Shown one piece after another: positions 8,501-17,535 of a stretch of 64,000 nucleotides of DNA. A program made the translations under genes and the position numbers. The first letter of the stretch is position 1. Each line of letters starts with the position of its first letter. The stretch covers positions 152,051-216,050 of the forward strand of contig NZ_JAOTEN010000004.1 of NCBI RefSeq assembly GCF_025628965.1, given 5' to 3'. Source of the DNA: Chryseobacterium gilvum (lineage in GTDB: Bacteria > Bacteroidota > Bacteroidia > Flavobacteriales > Weeksellaceae). Below the pieces are notes generated by a model. It saw nothing but the letters and a program-made list of their open reading frames with translations, was not told the origin of the DNA and made no database searches.

Positions 8501-10548
8501 TTCTGCAGTCTGAAAGCAGTGCTCCTAATAGTCCGCTGAATGTTTCCTTAAAAGACTTTAAGATAGAAACCATTACAGAAATTATTAAAAAAGATTCGTT
8601 ACTGGCAAAAGGAACGATCAACGGGACTGCGCAGCTGAAAAATATAACCAAAAACATGACCTTTACTTCAGATATTACGGTTTCTGATCTGATCGTATAC
8701 GGAAGCCCGGTCGGAAATCTTGCGGTGAAGGTCAATAACAATGCTCCTAATCTTCTGAATGCAGATATTGCCCTTTCAGGAAATAATAATGATGTAAAAA
8801 TTACCGGCGATTACAACACTTCTACTAGCCGTTTTGATCTTGATCTTAATATGAATCAGCTTCAGATGAAAACACTTCAAGGGTTTACTATGAATGCGAT
8901 TACCGATACGGAAGGTTATATTTCAGGAAAACTAAAAGTGACGGGAGATACAAAAACTCCCAACATTTTAGGAAATCTGAAAATGAATAATGTAGGTCTG
9001 CAGATTGCAAAAACAGGAAGTGATTTCAGAAACATCAATGATGATATCGATTTTACAAACCGCGGGATTGAATTTGATCAGTTTAAAATCAACGATAAAG
9101 ACGGAAATTCTCTTGTGATAGACGGGCAGGTTCTTACACAAACTTACAGAGATTTTGCATTTAATCTTGATGTAAATGCCAAAGATTTTAAAGTTGTAAA
9201 TTCTGAAAAATCAAATGACGCGATGATGTACGGAATTCTTGCCATTGACGCGGCGTTACAGGTACGCGGAAATCTTGACCTGCCTAAAGTGGACGGAAGA
9301 TTGTCTGTCTCTAAAAATACGGATTTCTCATTTGTTCTGCCGCAATCAAGTCCATCGTTACAGGAAAGAGACGGGATTGTAGAATTCATAGATCAGGATC
9401 AGGTTGCTTTAAATAAAACCATTACGACAGATTCACTCGATTCTCAGACTAATTTTAAAGGAATGGATGTGAGTGTAAATATTGAAGTTGATAAAGAAGC
9501 CAAATTATCAATCATCATTGATAAAGCCAACGGAGATTTCGTTAATCTTCAGGGACAGGCGGAACTTACCGGTGGAATTGACCCTTCAGGAAAAACAACT
9601 TTAGTAGGCGTTTATGAAGTGGAAAAAGGAAGCTATGAACTTTCCGTAAGCCTTCTCAAAAGAAAATTTGATATCGAGAAAGGAAGCACGATTACCTGGA
9701 CCGGCGAACCTACAACAGCTACTTTAGATATTACCGCCGTATATAAAACCGAAGCAGCACCGATTGATTTAGTTGAACAGCAGATCGGTTCCATGACGGC
9801 CGCCGAAAGCAATATGCTGAAGCAACGAATTCCGTTTAATACGTTACTGAAACTGAAAGGCGAGCTTCTGAAACCGCAAATTTCGTTTGATATTACCACA
9901 GCAGAAAAAAATAATGCAGTCGCTTCTTCTGTTACTGAAACCGTAGATGCAAAACTCGAGCAGTTAAGAAGAGAAGAATCTGAAATGAATAAACAGGTTT
10001 TTGCCTTATTGCTTCTCAACCGTTTTATCGGTGAAAATCCTTTCCAGAGTAATTCCGGATTATCCACAGAAACTTTGGCAAGGCAGAGTGTGAGTAAGAT
10101 TCTTTCGCAGCAGCTGAATAATTTAGCTTCTGACTTAATAAAAGGAGTCGACTTAAATTTTGACCTTGAGTCTACCGAAGATTATTCTACGGGTGTACAG
10201 AACACAAGAACCGATCTGAACATCGGCATCAGCAAAAAACTTCTGAACGACCGTCTGAAAGTATCTGTGGGAAGTAATTTCGGATTGGAAGGCGAAACAA
10301 GACAAAACGAAAGTGCTACAAATATTGCAGGAGACGTCACCGTAGATTACAGCCTTTCCAAAGACGGAAGATATATGTTGAGAGCGTATCGTAAAAATGA
10401 TTATCAGGTTGCTCTTCAGGGACAGATCATCGAAACCGGTGTAGGATTTATCATCACTTTGGATTATGATAAATTCAAAGATATTTTCCGGAAATCAAGG
10501 AAAAATAAGAGACAGAATAAAGATAGCCAGGTTGTAGAATTTAAATAA
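5524..10548 (+). CDS. tamB: Translocation/assembly module TamB
   Basis: A 1674-residue protein with one N-terminal membrane helix (about residues 13-33, ISIIALVIILVLSLRL), an AsmA-like N-terminal region (VSLDKVYIGFP...), long repetitive beta-rich repeats and a C-terminal TamB (DUF490) domain over the last ~400 residues. TamB proteins span the periplasm as a hydrophobic groove and support outer-membrane protein assembly and lipid transport. The start is TTG: no ATG before the membrane helix keeps the signal, and the -7 element lies 16 bp upstream. The next gene encodes the TamA-type partner 19 bp downstream, so the two form an operon. Confidence 0.9.
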   Translation: MKLKINRRKILKGIGITIISIIALVIILVLSLRLPAVQNYVKEKLVVYLEKKIKTEVSLDKVYIGFPNSLVMENLYLKGQKTDTLLAVRKLDVGLDMWQLIKSKADITSVDLEGVRANIVRNPGGTFNFDYIIDAFATSEKQESTSKPFIISLDKIKLEDIGLSFDDQQSRNDINVYFKSFDTRVKTFDLQNNTYAVNDINFDGLKLKLKQDLVEEVSKNVEQKVDSLNRKKPMKLELSGIKLTNFDVDYGDNNTKTFAKVLFKELSTNINNLDLENNSYNVGNIYLTGANINANLFLPASNANTEGNTDQKSSANQGEEKAMKLLLGKLIFDQVKIAYNNTAVAPTRNGMDFNHLNFAKMNLDVRNFKMENNQFAGSVKSAEIQEQRGLNIQKFNTDFVYEKEQAYLKNLYLQTPKTVLRDEIILNYNSVEQLSVNPGSVKISADIRDSKIGFSDILNLVPTLRNTAPFNKYPNAIVNINAILKGTINDLAIQNLKVSGLDRLKVAASGRIKNAMNPDQLYYDLNIAEISSSAKTIFNLVPKNTIPSTISLPSFFTIKGTAKGTTKVVDTRLRLTSTLGNAGIIVTIDMRRKNRERYDVKANLQNLQIGKIIQNKDLGAVTAQISAKGESFDFKNANANLKGFVQSAVYKGYRYQNMNLTGKINRGVYHIILNSKDPNANLQLTASGVYNDKNPTVKVNGNINKLDLNKLGFYSSPMIIAGGIDGDFTNLDPDHLNGYLNLKDFAISDTKEVYPIQEVNLKALSTKDSTKITFNSQIADVELTGKYKLTQIFGALQHTVNQYYQFQKPGKTQKIDGGQYFTFNAKIKNDDLIRKFVPELKSFETINLNGNYNADSQQILVDAQIPQILYGTNSLENTSLRITNENQALQYNLNVASLKSESFALQKVNINGDVANNIINYNITTKDDKDATQFLIAGNAKSMNDITEISLNPDGLKLNYMDWTVAENNKIQIGSRGISADNFRLSSAGSEILLQSESSAPNSPLNVSLKDFKIETITEIIKKDSLLAKGTINGTAQLKNITKNMTFTSDITVSDLIVYGSPVGNLAVKVNNNAPNLLNADIALSGNNNDVKITGDYNTSTSRFDLDLNMNQLQMKTLQGFTMNAITDTEGYISGKLKVTGDTKTPNILGNLKMNNVGLQIAKTGSDFRNINDDIDFTNRGIEFDQFKINDKDGNSLVIDGQVLTQTYRDFAFNLDVNAKDFKVVNSEKSNDAMMYGILAIDAALQVRGNLDLPKVDGRLSVSKNTDFSFVLPQSSPSLQERDGIVEFIDQDQVALNKTITTDSLDSQTNFKGMDVSVNIEVDKEAKLSIIIDKANGDFVNLQGQAELTGGIDPSGKTTLVGVYEVEKGSYELSVSLLKRKFDIEKGSTITWTGEPTTATLDITAVYKTEAAPIDLVEQQIGSMTAAESNMLKQRIPFNTLLKLKGELLKPQISFDITTAEKNNAVASSVTETVDAKLEQLRREESEMNKQVFALLLLNRFIGENPFQSNSGLSTETLARQSVSKILSQQLNNLASDLIKGVDLNFDLESTEDYSTGVQNTRTDLNIGISKKLLNDRLKVSVGSNFGLEGETRQNESATNIAGDVTVDYSLSKDGRYMLRAYRKNDYQVALQGQIIETGVGFIITLDYDKFKDIFRKSRKNKRQNKDSQVVEFK

Positions 10549-10567
10549 TTATTGTTATTAAATCAAT

Positions 10568-12895
10568 ATGAAAAGCAGACTCAACATATTTCTAAAATAT
10601 TTTTTGATCGCAGGATTCGCCTTTGTGATTATTTCGTGCAGCAATACCAAATTTCTAAAAGAAGGGCAGTTATTATATACCGGAGCCGAAATTAATATTG
10701 AAAATGATACCCTTCCGAAAAAAGATAAAAATGAACTAAAAGCCGCACTGGAAGAAAATCTTACTCCAAAACCCAACTCTTCTTTTCTGGGACTTAGACC
10801 AAAACTTTATGCGTACAATGCAACCAAAGAACCTAAAAAACAAAAAGGAATCCGATATTGGCTGAAATATAAATTCGGGGAAGAACCTGTATTACTGGGA
10901 GATGTAGACCGGGAATTCAACAAAGATATTATTGAAAATTATTCTGAAAACAAAGGATATTTCAATGCAAAAGCAACCTACGATACGGTATCAAAAAATA
11001 AAAAAGCCAAAGTTATTTATACGTTAAAACCGGGAGCAAGATATTTAATCAGCAATGTGAATTTTCAGGCAGATTCTTCTGTTATCAATCAGGAAATTCA
11101 GAAAACGAAAGAAAAAACTTTACTTAAAAAAGGAAATCCTTTTGATCTTGATGTTATTAAGGCTGAACGAGAACGCATTGACAATAATCTAAAAGAAAAT
11201 GGTTTTTATTATTTCAATCCGGATAACATAATCGTTCAGGCAGACAGTACGGTGAGTAAAAACCACACGGTGGAGATGAATGTGAAATTAAAAGAAAATA
11301 CTCCGGATTTAGCAAAAGCACAGTTTACCATAGATAAAGTAGTCGTTTTTCCTAACTATAATATCCGTGATGTTAAAAAAGGAAAATATAAAATCCCGAT
11401 GAATCCGGATTCGCTATCGGGCTACGCGTATGGCGATATTTTTGTAGTAGATCCTGATAAAAAATTTAAACCTAAAATTTTTGACCGCGCTCTTTATTTT
11501 GAAAAAGGAGACCTGTATAATAGAAAAGATCATAATCTTACGCTCAACAGATTGATTAGTCTGGGTGTTTTTAAATTTGTAAAAAACGAATTTGTCGTTT
11601 CAGATTCTTTACAACACAAGTTTGATGCGTATTATCTTTTGACCCCGAAAGAACTGCAATCATTACGTCTGGAAGCTTTAGGAAGAACCAATTCTGCAAA
11701 TTACGCAGGAAGCGAACTTAACCTGAACTGGACGCACCGTAATTTTTTCCGTGGTGCAGAACAGTTTAAAGCTTCTGTTTACGGTGCTTTTGATGTGCAA
11801 ATAGGCGGCCCGAAAGATGCTGAAAACATTTTCAGAGCCGGAACCAATGTACAGTTATCCATCCCAAGAATTGTCGCACCATTCCGTTTTAATTCTTCCA
11901 GCGCTTTTGTGCCGAGAACCAATATTATTTTAGGATACGAATTTCAAAACAGGACCACTTTATATACTCTCAATAATTTTAATGCATCATTTGGCTACAC
12001 CTGGAAAGAAAATGTACGGAAAGAACATGAGCTGAAGCTGATTGACATCACCTTTGTAGATCCAGCCAATGTAACCCCGAAATATCTTGAGAGTATAGGA
12101 AACAGTCAATATTTAAAACGAGCTGTAGAACCTCAGCTGATCTACGGACCTACTTATTCTTATACTTACACGACCACCATGCTTCCGAGAAAAAATACAT
12201 TTTATTACAAAGGTATGCTTGATTTGGCAGGAAATATTACCGGGCTTTTAACAGGAGCCAATTATAAAAAAGGAGAAGTAAAGGAGATCTTCGGAGTTCC
12301 GTTCAGTCAATATGCGAAGATTGAAAATGATTTCAGATTTTATCACAAATTTGCTGAAAAAACCTCTATTGCAACCCGGCTGATCGCCGGTGCCGCAATC
12401 CCATACGGGAATTCAGAAAACATCCCTTTTGCAAGACAGTTTTTTGTGGGCGGAAGCAACAGTATCCGTGCTTTCAGAGCAAGAACTTTAGGCCCGGGAA
12501 GTTATGACCCGAGAACACAGGAAGCCGGATTTTTATTTGATCAGTCGGGTGATATTAAGCTGGAGCTGAACGCAGAGTACCGCGCCAATCTTTATAAATT
12601 CCTGAATGTTGCCGTATTTGCAGACGCAGGAAATATCTGGCTGGTCAACGAAGATCCGGACAGACCCGGCGCAAAATTTTCAAAAGATTTTTTAAGTGAA
12701 GTTGCAGTAGGTGCAGGTGTGGGTTTACGGTTAGACTTTTCCATTTTACTATTGAGACTTGATTTAGCGATGCCGTTAAGAGTTCCTTATTATGAAAAAG
12801 GAGATCGATGGGCTTTTGACAGGATCAATTTTGGAGACGGAAGCTGGAGGAGAGATAATCTTATTTTAAATATAGCAATCGGATATCCTTTTTAA
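10568..12895 (+). CDS. tamL: TamL, Omp85/BamA-family lipoprotein
   Basis: 775 residues with a lipobox (FVIISC, Cys24), N-terminal POTRA-like region (about 30-360) and C-terminal Omp85 barrel. The barrel contains SIRAFRARTLGPGSY, which corresponds to the conserved loop-6 (V/I)RGF motif with Ala in place of Gly, and it ends in the terminal Phe of IAIGYPF. Bacteroidota use this lipidated TamA homologue as partner of TamB for outer-membrane assembly. It follows tamB by 19 bp and precedes the brkB-like gene by 2 bp. The lipid anchor distinguishes it from proteobacterial TamA. Confidence 0.88.
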   Translation: MKSRLNIFLKYFLIAGFAFVIISCSNTKFLKEGQLLYTGAEINIENDTLPKKDKNELKAALEENLTPKPNSSFLGLRPKLYAYNATKEPKKQKGIRYWLKYKFGEEPVLLGDVDREFNKDIIENYSENKGYFNAKATYDTVSKNKKAKVIYTLKPGARYLISNVNFQADSSVINQEIQKTKEKTLLKKGNPFDLDVIKAERERIDNNLKENGFYYFNPDNIIVQADSTVSKNHTVEMNVKLKENTPDLAKAQFTIDKVVVFPNYNIRDVKKGKYKIPMNPDSLSGYAYGDIFVVDPDKKFKPKIFDRALYFEKGDLYNRKDHNLTLNRLISLGVFKFVKNEFVVSDSLQHKFDAYYLLTPKELQSLRLEALGRTNSANYAGSELNLNWTHRNFFRGAEQFKASVYGAFDVQIGGPKDAENIFRAGTNVQLSIPRIVAPFRFNSSSAFVPRTNIILGYEFQNRTTLYTLNNFNASFGYTWKENVRKEHELKLIDITFVDPANVTPKYLESIGNSQYLKRAVEPQLIYGPTYSYTYTTTMLPRKNTFYYKGMLDLAGNITGLLTGANYKKGEVKEIFGVPFSQYAKIENDFRFYHKFAEKTSIATRLIAGAAIPYGNSENIPFARQFFVGGSNSIRAFRARTLGPGSYDPRTQEAGFLFDQSGDIKLELNAEYRANLYKFLNVAVFADAGNIWLVNEDPDRPGAKFSKDFLSEVAVGAGVGLRLDFSILLLRLDLAMPLRVPYYEKGDRWAFDRINFGDGSWRRDNLILNIAIGYPF

Positions 12896-12897
12896 TT

Positions 12898-13827
12898 ATG
12901 ATAAAAGAAATTCAGTTTTTTTGGAAGGCTTTAAAAGAAGCTTTTGCAGAATGGAACAGTTCTTCCGCATCTAATGACTCGGCTAGTTTAGCATATTATG
13001 CTATCTTTTCAATTCCGGGATTGCTGATTATTATCATCTGGATTGCCGGAAATTTTTTTGGTGAAGAAGCGATACGCGGACAAATTACTTCACAAATCAG
13101 CGGACTGATGGGAAAAGATGTCGCCAAAAGCATTCAGGATATGATTGCCGGAGCATTGATTGATAAAGAAAATATTTTTATGAAAATCGTGGGAATTGGA
13201 TCACTTGTTTTTGGTTCTACTACCCTGTTTTTCCAGTTGCAAAAATCTCTTAACAATCTTTGGGATGTAGAAGCTGCTCCGAAAAAAGCTTTGGTGAAAT
13301 TTCTTCTCGACCGGGCCAATTCTCTAGGAATGATTTTGATTTTAGGTTTTTTATTGATGATTACGATGGTTTTATCGTCATTAATCAGCCTGTTTAATAA
13401 TTTTATCACCAATTATTTTGGTCTGGAAACTTATCTTATTGTAGAAATTATCAATTTCACCATCGGTTTTGGCATTGTTGTATTGCTTTTCGCTTTAATG
13501 TTTAAGGTATTGCCCGATGTAGAGATAAGCTGGAAATCGGTCTGGAAAGGAGCTATACTTACTTCGGTACTGTTTACGCTTGGTAAATTCTTGCTGAGTT
13601 TATATTTTAGTGAATTAAAACCTACTTCCGCTTTTGGAGCTGCCGGAACCGTTATTTTAATTATGATGTGGATCAATTATTCCTGCATGCTTATTTTTTT
13701 CGGGGCCGAATTTACAAAGGTGTATACCTACAGAAAAGGGTATAAAATTGTCCCTTCAAAACATGCAAAGTGGAGCAATTCAAAACTGTATAAAGACAGT
13801 CAGCATGTAGAGTCTGAAAATAAATAA
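12898..13827 (+). CDS. YihY/BrkB-family inner-membrane protein
   Basis: A 309-residue protein with about six membrane helices. It has family hallmarks: a Ser/Asp-rich segment before helix 1 (ASNDSASLAYYAIFSIPG), LFFQLQKSLNNLWDV, and PTSAFGAAGTVILIMMWINYSCMLIFFGAEFTK near the end (quoted in part: MMWINYSCMLIFFGAE). The family was once mislabelled RNase BN; its function is unproven. It starts 2 bp after tamL and is probably the last gene of the tamB operon. A terminator follows. Confidence 0.88.
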   Translation: MIKEIQFFWKALKEAFAEWNSSSASNDSASLAYYAIFSIPGLLIIIIWIAGNFFGEEAIRGQITSQISGLMGKDVAKSIQDMIAGALIDKENIFMKIVGIGSLVFGSTTLFFQLQKSLNNLWDVEAAPKKALVKFLLDRANSLGMILILGFLLMITMVLSSLISLFNNFITNYFGLETYLIVEIINFTIGFGIVVLLFALMFKVLPDVEISWKSVWKGAILTSVLFTLGKFLLSLYFSELKPTSAFGAAGTVILIMMWINYSCMLIFFGAEFTKVYTYRKGYKIVPSKHAKWSNSKLYKDSQHVESENK

Positions 13828-13830
13828 TAA

Positions 13831-13862
13831 TAAAAAAGCCTCTTTATGAAGAGGCTTTTTTA
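13831..13862. terminator. Bidirectional terminator between brkB-like gene and argS
   Basis: AAAAAAGCCTCTTT-ATG-AAGAGGCTTTTTT, an 11-bp-plus stem with A- and T-tracts on both sides, between convergent genes. Confidence 0.9.
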
Positions 13863-13863
13863 T

Positions 13864-15948
13864 TTACATTCTGTTAACCGTTTTTATTCCCAGCAAATGT
13901 AAAGATTTTTGGATAACTTTACCTGTAAGATCAGAGAGATTCAGACGGAACTGTTTTACCTCTTCATCCTCAAGCTTTACAATGACATTGCTCTGGTAAA
14001 ATGAATTATACGCTTTCACCAGATCATACACATAATTGGCAATCAAAGCCGGACTTAATGCTTCAGCCGCTTTTTCTACTACCGTTTTATAATTGGCCAA
14101 AAGCATAACCAGTTCTTTTTCAAAATCATTCAGAACAACATCAGAAGTTTCCTTATACCTATAATCTGCTTTTGCTTTTAATGACTGAATACGTGCATAC
14201 GTGTACTGAATAAAAGGGCCTGTGTTTCCGTTAAATTCTATGCTTTCTGCCGGATTGAAGAGCATTTTTTTCTTCGGGTCAACTTTTAGCATGAAATATT
14301 TTAGAGCACCGATTCCTATCGCTTCGTAAGATGCTTCTTTTTCTTCTGCAGACTGGTTTTCTAATTTCCCTAATTCCTGGGACTTCAGTTTTGCCGTATC
14401 GTACATTTCCTGCATCAGATCATCTGCATCGACTACCGTTCCTTCACGGGATTTCATTTTACCTTCCGGAAGCTCTACCATTCCGTATGACAAATGGAAC
14501 AATTGCTCTGCCCAAGAATAGCCTAATTTATGGAGGATTTTAAATAAAACCTGAAAGTGATAGTCCTGCTCATTTCCAACCGTATAAATTAATTTCTGAA
14601 TATTATTTTCTTTAAACCGCTCAACAGCCGTTCCCAAATCCTGCGTCATATATACTGAAGTCCCGTCTGAACGCAGCAGAAGTTTCTGATCTAAACCTTC
14701 ATCCGTAAGATCACACCAAACCGAGCTATCCTCTTTCTGATACAAAATACCTTTATCCAAACCTTCCTGAATAAGGTCTTTTCCTAATAAATAAGTATTG
14801 CTCTCATATTGCACCTGATCAAAATCTACTCCTAATCTCTGATACGTTTCATTAAACCCTTTGTATACCCACGAATTCATTTTGTTCCATAGGTTTCTTA
14901 CATTTTCGTCTCCATTTTCCCAATCAAGAAGCATTTTCTGAGCTTCCTTCATGATTTCTGTTTCAGGTTTACAAATTTCTTTTATATTAGATTTCTCAGC
15001 TTCAATTTTACCCTCAATATCTAATACATCTTTTAAAATATGTACAAAAGTTCCAGACTGCTGCTTAATAATTTCCAATTCTTGTTCATCAAAAATATCC
15101 TCTACCTTCTTGGCAACTGTAGAAATTAATAAATCGTTCTCTAATGTAATTTTAAATTGCTTATCAAACTCTCCGTGAAGTGTTGACAGCTGTGATAAAT
15201 CTAATGCCTGGAGCAATTCTTTTTTCTTAGCTTCTAGAATCTTTATTTTTTCATTTAAAGCCCGTACTTCATTTTTCTTTGGGGTATCAAATTGATCAAA
15301 TTGATTAACCCGGAAATCTTCATAGATCATTTGCGTCTGTATTTTCAGTTCTTTATCAAACGCAACGTAATAGTTTCCCACAAAATGATCGCCTTTGATA
15401 TGCGTCGTTTCAGGAGTTTCACCGTTCCCGAATTTTTCCCAGGCCAACATTGATTTACAGATATGAATTCCTCTGTCGTTGATGATTTGTGATTTGATAA
15501 CATCATATCCCGCTTCCTTAAGAATCTGTGCAACGGAAAAACCTAAAAGATTATTTCTGACATGGCCTAGATGCAGAGGTTTATTGGTATTGGGTGAAGA
15601 ATATTCTACCATTACCGAAGAATTTTTCTTGTGGATGGTTTCCAGCTGATCATAAACCGCTTTAAACTGATCAACAAAAAACTGATTTTTCACCTTTACA
15701 TTTAAAAACCCTTTTACGACATTGAAACTTTCAACCAAATCTGTCTGTGTGGTCAATGTTTGTCCCAACTCCATTCCTATGGTTTCAGGATTTTTTTTCA
15801 GCTGTTTTACCAGAGGAAATGTAACGATGGTAAAATCTCCTTCATATTCTGTTTTGTTTTCCTGAATTTCCAAATTAATATCTTTTAGCTGATATACATT
15901 CAGAATGACTTCAGCCAATTTTTCTTCAATACTATCTTTAATATTCAT
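13864..15948 (-). CDS. argS: Arginyl-tRNA synthetase with internal insertion
   Basis: Class I ArgRS charging tRNA-Arg. It has the N-terminal Add-1 domain (about 1-105), the SPNTNKPLHLGHVRN signature with HLGH at 126-129, NDRG at 157-160, a KMSKS equivalent KMKSR at 497-501, and the C-terminal DALR anticodon-binding domain ending GIKTVNRM. The total of 694 residues is about 100 more than usual for this family. The excess is a charged, coiled-coil-like block at about residues 203-325 (DNA about 14974-15342), between the catalytic core halves, before the KEAQKMLLDWENGD segment. The frame is intact and all signature motifs remain, so it should be active. Confidence 0.93.
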   Translation of the reverse strand: MNIKDSIEEKLAEVILNVYQLKDINLEIQENKTEYEGDFTIVTFPLVKQLKKNPETIGMELGQTLTTQTDLVESFNVVKGFLNVKVKNQFFVDQFKAVYDQLETIHKKNSSVMVEYSSPNTNKPLHLGHVRNNLLGFSVAQILKEAGYDVIKSQIINDRGIHICKSMLAWEKFGNGETPETTHIKGDHFVGNYYVAFDKELKIQTQMIYEDFRVNQFDQFDTPKKNEVRALNEKIKILEAKKKELLQALDLSQLSTLHGEFDKQFKITLENDLLISTVAKKVEDIFDEQELEIIKQQSGTFVHILKDVLDIEGKIEAEKSNIKEICKPETEIMKEAQKMLLDWENGDENVRNLWNKMNSWVYKGFNETYQRLGVDFDQVQYESNTYLLGKDLIQEGLDKGILYQKEDSSVWCDLTDEGLDQKLLLRSDGTSVYMTQDLGTAVERFKENNIQKLIYTVGNEQDYHFQVLFKILHKLGYSWAEQLFHLSYGMVELPEGKMKSREGTVVDADDLMQEMYDTAKLKSQELGKLENQSAEEKEASYEAIGIGALKYFMLKVDPKKKMLFNPAESIEFNGNTGPFIQYTYARIQSLKAKADYRYKETSDVVLNDFEKELVMLLANYKTVVEKAAEALSPALIANYVYDLVKAYNSFYQSNVIVKLEDEEVKQFRLNLSDLTGKVIQKSLHLLGIKTVNRM

Positions 15949-16009
15949 GGTCTAAATTATTTTTTAAAGGTTTTATAGAATAACCTTATTCATCTCTCAC
16001 TTTGAAATA

Positions 16010-16017
16010 CAAATATA
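16010..16017 (-). promoter_or_regulatory. -7 element of argS
   Basis: On the minus strand TATATTTG matches TAnnTTTG. It gives a leader of about 55 nt and lies just after the susD terminator. Confidence 0.5.
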
Positions 16018-16021
16018 CGGA

Positions 16022-16047
16022 AATAAAAAAACCGCCCGAAGGCGGTC
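16022..16047 (-). terminator. Terminator of the SusC/SusD operon
   Basis: Minus-strand stem ACCGCC-TTCG-GGCGGT (16031-16046) with a stable UUCG tetraloop, followed by a T-run (A-run on plus, 16025-16030). Confidence 0.88.
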
Positions 16048-16072
16048 AAAATATATTAAAAATTTGTTTGCA

Positions 16073-17524
16073 TTAGAATTTATCCCAGAAGATTTTTGTG
16101 GTTAGCAAATCTCCTCCGATGGCTGAAGATGCTGCAGCTACATTTGCTGCATTGGTTTGATATTCACTTGCAGGATAAGCCATGCGAACAGGAACACTGT
16201 TAATGGTCGCCGCGGTCGCTGGCTGTAATGCCGGAAAATCTAGTCTTCTCCAGAAATTCCAAGAGGTTAACGGCTGATTATACATAGCTACCCAGGCTTG
16301 GGTACCCACTGACTGTTTCCAGTTTGCAGAATTATAGGGATGAGCTGCAATGTATGCTGCAGCATCCGAACTAATTCCCCAATCTGCAAATGATGAAGTA
16401 ATCGCATTGGTATAATTTGTAGTTGCACTACCTCCGATCCCCCAACGAGCACTTGCTTCAGTAAGATAAAATGCTACTTCCGTATAATTCATTAAAATTC
16501 CAGGTGTAGTAGTAGTATAGGCAAATGTTCCAGGTGCAGAAAATTGAGAAAAAGAAGCAGGTTGCCCAATAACTTGTCCGATATAATTGCCCGTAGTTCC
16601 TACCGGTTTAAAATACTTAGATATTCTTGTATCGTTATTGGCATTCATATAATCAATTAATGTTTTACCTCCTACAAAGTCATTTCTGTTGTTGGCTTTT
16701 ACATTTTCATAAATTGGGCTATAGTTAGGTGAACCTGTTAAATATTGAAGCTTACAATCATCTGCAGATGATGTGATTACCCCATTATTGATTGCAGTAG
16801 TTGCAGTTTGCTGAGCTAATGTAGGGTTAGAGTCTGCAATCGCAATTCCTAATTTAAGTAAAAGAGAATTACCAAAAGTTTTCCAAGAATCCAGATCCCC
16901 TGAATAGAACAAATCTGCTGAAGAAAAATCATCGGAAGCAGAATTAAGATCACCTGTAACATCAATACTCGCAATGTCCTGTTGTAATCTTGTAATCAAA
17001 TTAGTATAAATATCTGCACCATTATCGTATGCAGGTGCAACATTATTTCCAAGCTGGTTTGATTGAGAGTATGGGATATTCCCAAATGTATCAACTAGAT
17101 TTTGATAAGTATATACTTGCATAATATCAATTACAGCCAACTGATTTTTCTTAATCGTAGGCCAAGTAAGTACTTCCGAAGGAACAGGCTGATAAGCATT
17201 TATTAAATCTTTAGCTTTAACCAAACTGTTCAGTACATTTACATAATTATCAATATAAATCTGGTTGGAAACGTTTCTGTTTGTAAAATTATAGTTACTT
17301 TCTTCCACATAAGTTGTTTCCTGCCAATATTGCATTGTCAATCTAAAATTATTTTCATTGACACTTGGTGTATTAACATAATCACTTAATTCTTTCTGAG
17401 CATTGGTAACTAGAGTAGATGGAATGGTTGTATACGCTGAATGGGGGTCAGTATTAATATCCTCTGTTGAACAACTGACTAATAATGTCCCTAATAATAT
17501 CGGTATTATTATGATTTTTTTCAT
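16073..17524 (-). CDS. SusD/RagB-family outer-membrane lipoprotein
   Basis: A 483-residue lipoprotein (MKKIIIIPILLGTLLVSC, Cys18) with the SusD-like alpha-helical TPR fold: repeated Ala/Asn/Tyr-rich helices, NTDPHSAYTT near the start, and a C-terminal FWRRLDFP motif. SusD proteins cap the cognate SusC channel and bind nutrient on the cell surface. The pair starts 11 bp after SusC. No glycoside hydrolase, protease or sigma/anti-sigma gene lies next to it, so the substrate is unknown. Confidence 0.88.
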   Translation of the reverse strand: MKKIIIIPILLGTLLVSCSTEDINTDPHSAYTTIPSTLVTNAQKELSDYVNTPSVNENNFRLTMQYWQETTYVEESNYNFTNRNVSNQIYIDNYVNVLNSLVKAKDLINAYQPVPSEVLTWPTIKKNQLAVIDIMQVYTYQNLVDTFGNIPYSQSNQLGNNVAPAYDNGADIYTNLITRLQQDIASIDVTGDLNSASDDFSSADLFYSGDLDSWKTFGNSLLLKLGIAIADSNPTLAQQTATTAINNGVITSSADDCKLQYLTGSPNYSPIYENVKANNRNDFVGGKTLIDYMNANNDTRISKYFKPVGTTGNYIGQVIGQPASFSQFSAPGTFAYTTTTPGILMNYTEVAFYLTEASARWGIGGSATTNYTNAITSSFADWGISSDAAAYIAAHPYNSANWKQSVGTQAWVAMYNQPLTSWNFWRRLDFPALQPATAATINSVPVRMAYPASEYQTNAANVAAASSAIGGDLLTTKIFWDKF

Positions 17525-17535
17525 TTTCCTTTTTT

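Noticed and set aside
9633..10067. 144-codon antisense frame inside tamB
   Set aside because: Overlaps the conserved TamB C-terminal domain in antisense; no signature of its own.
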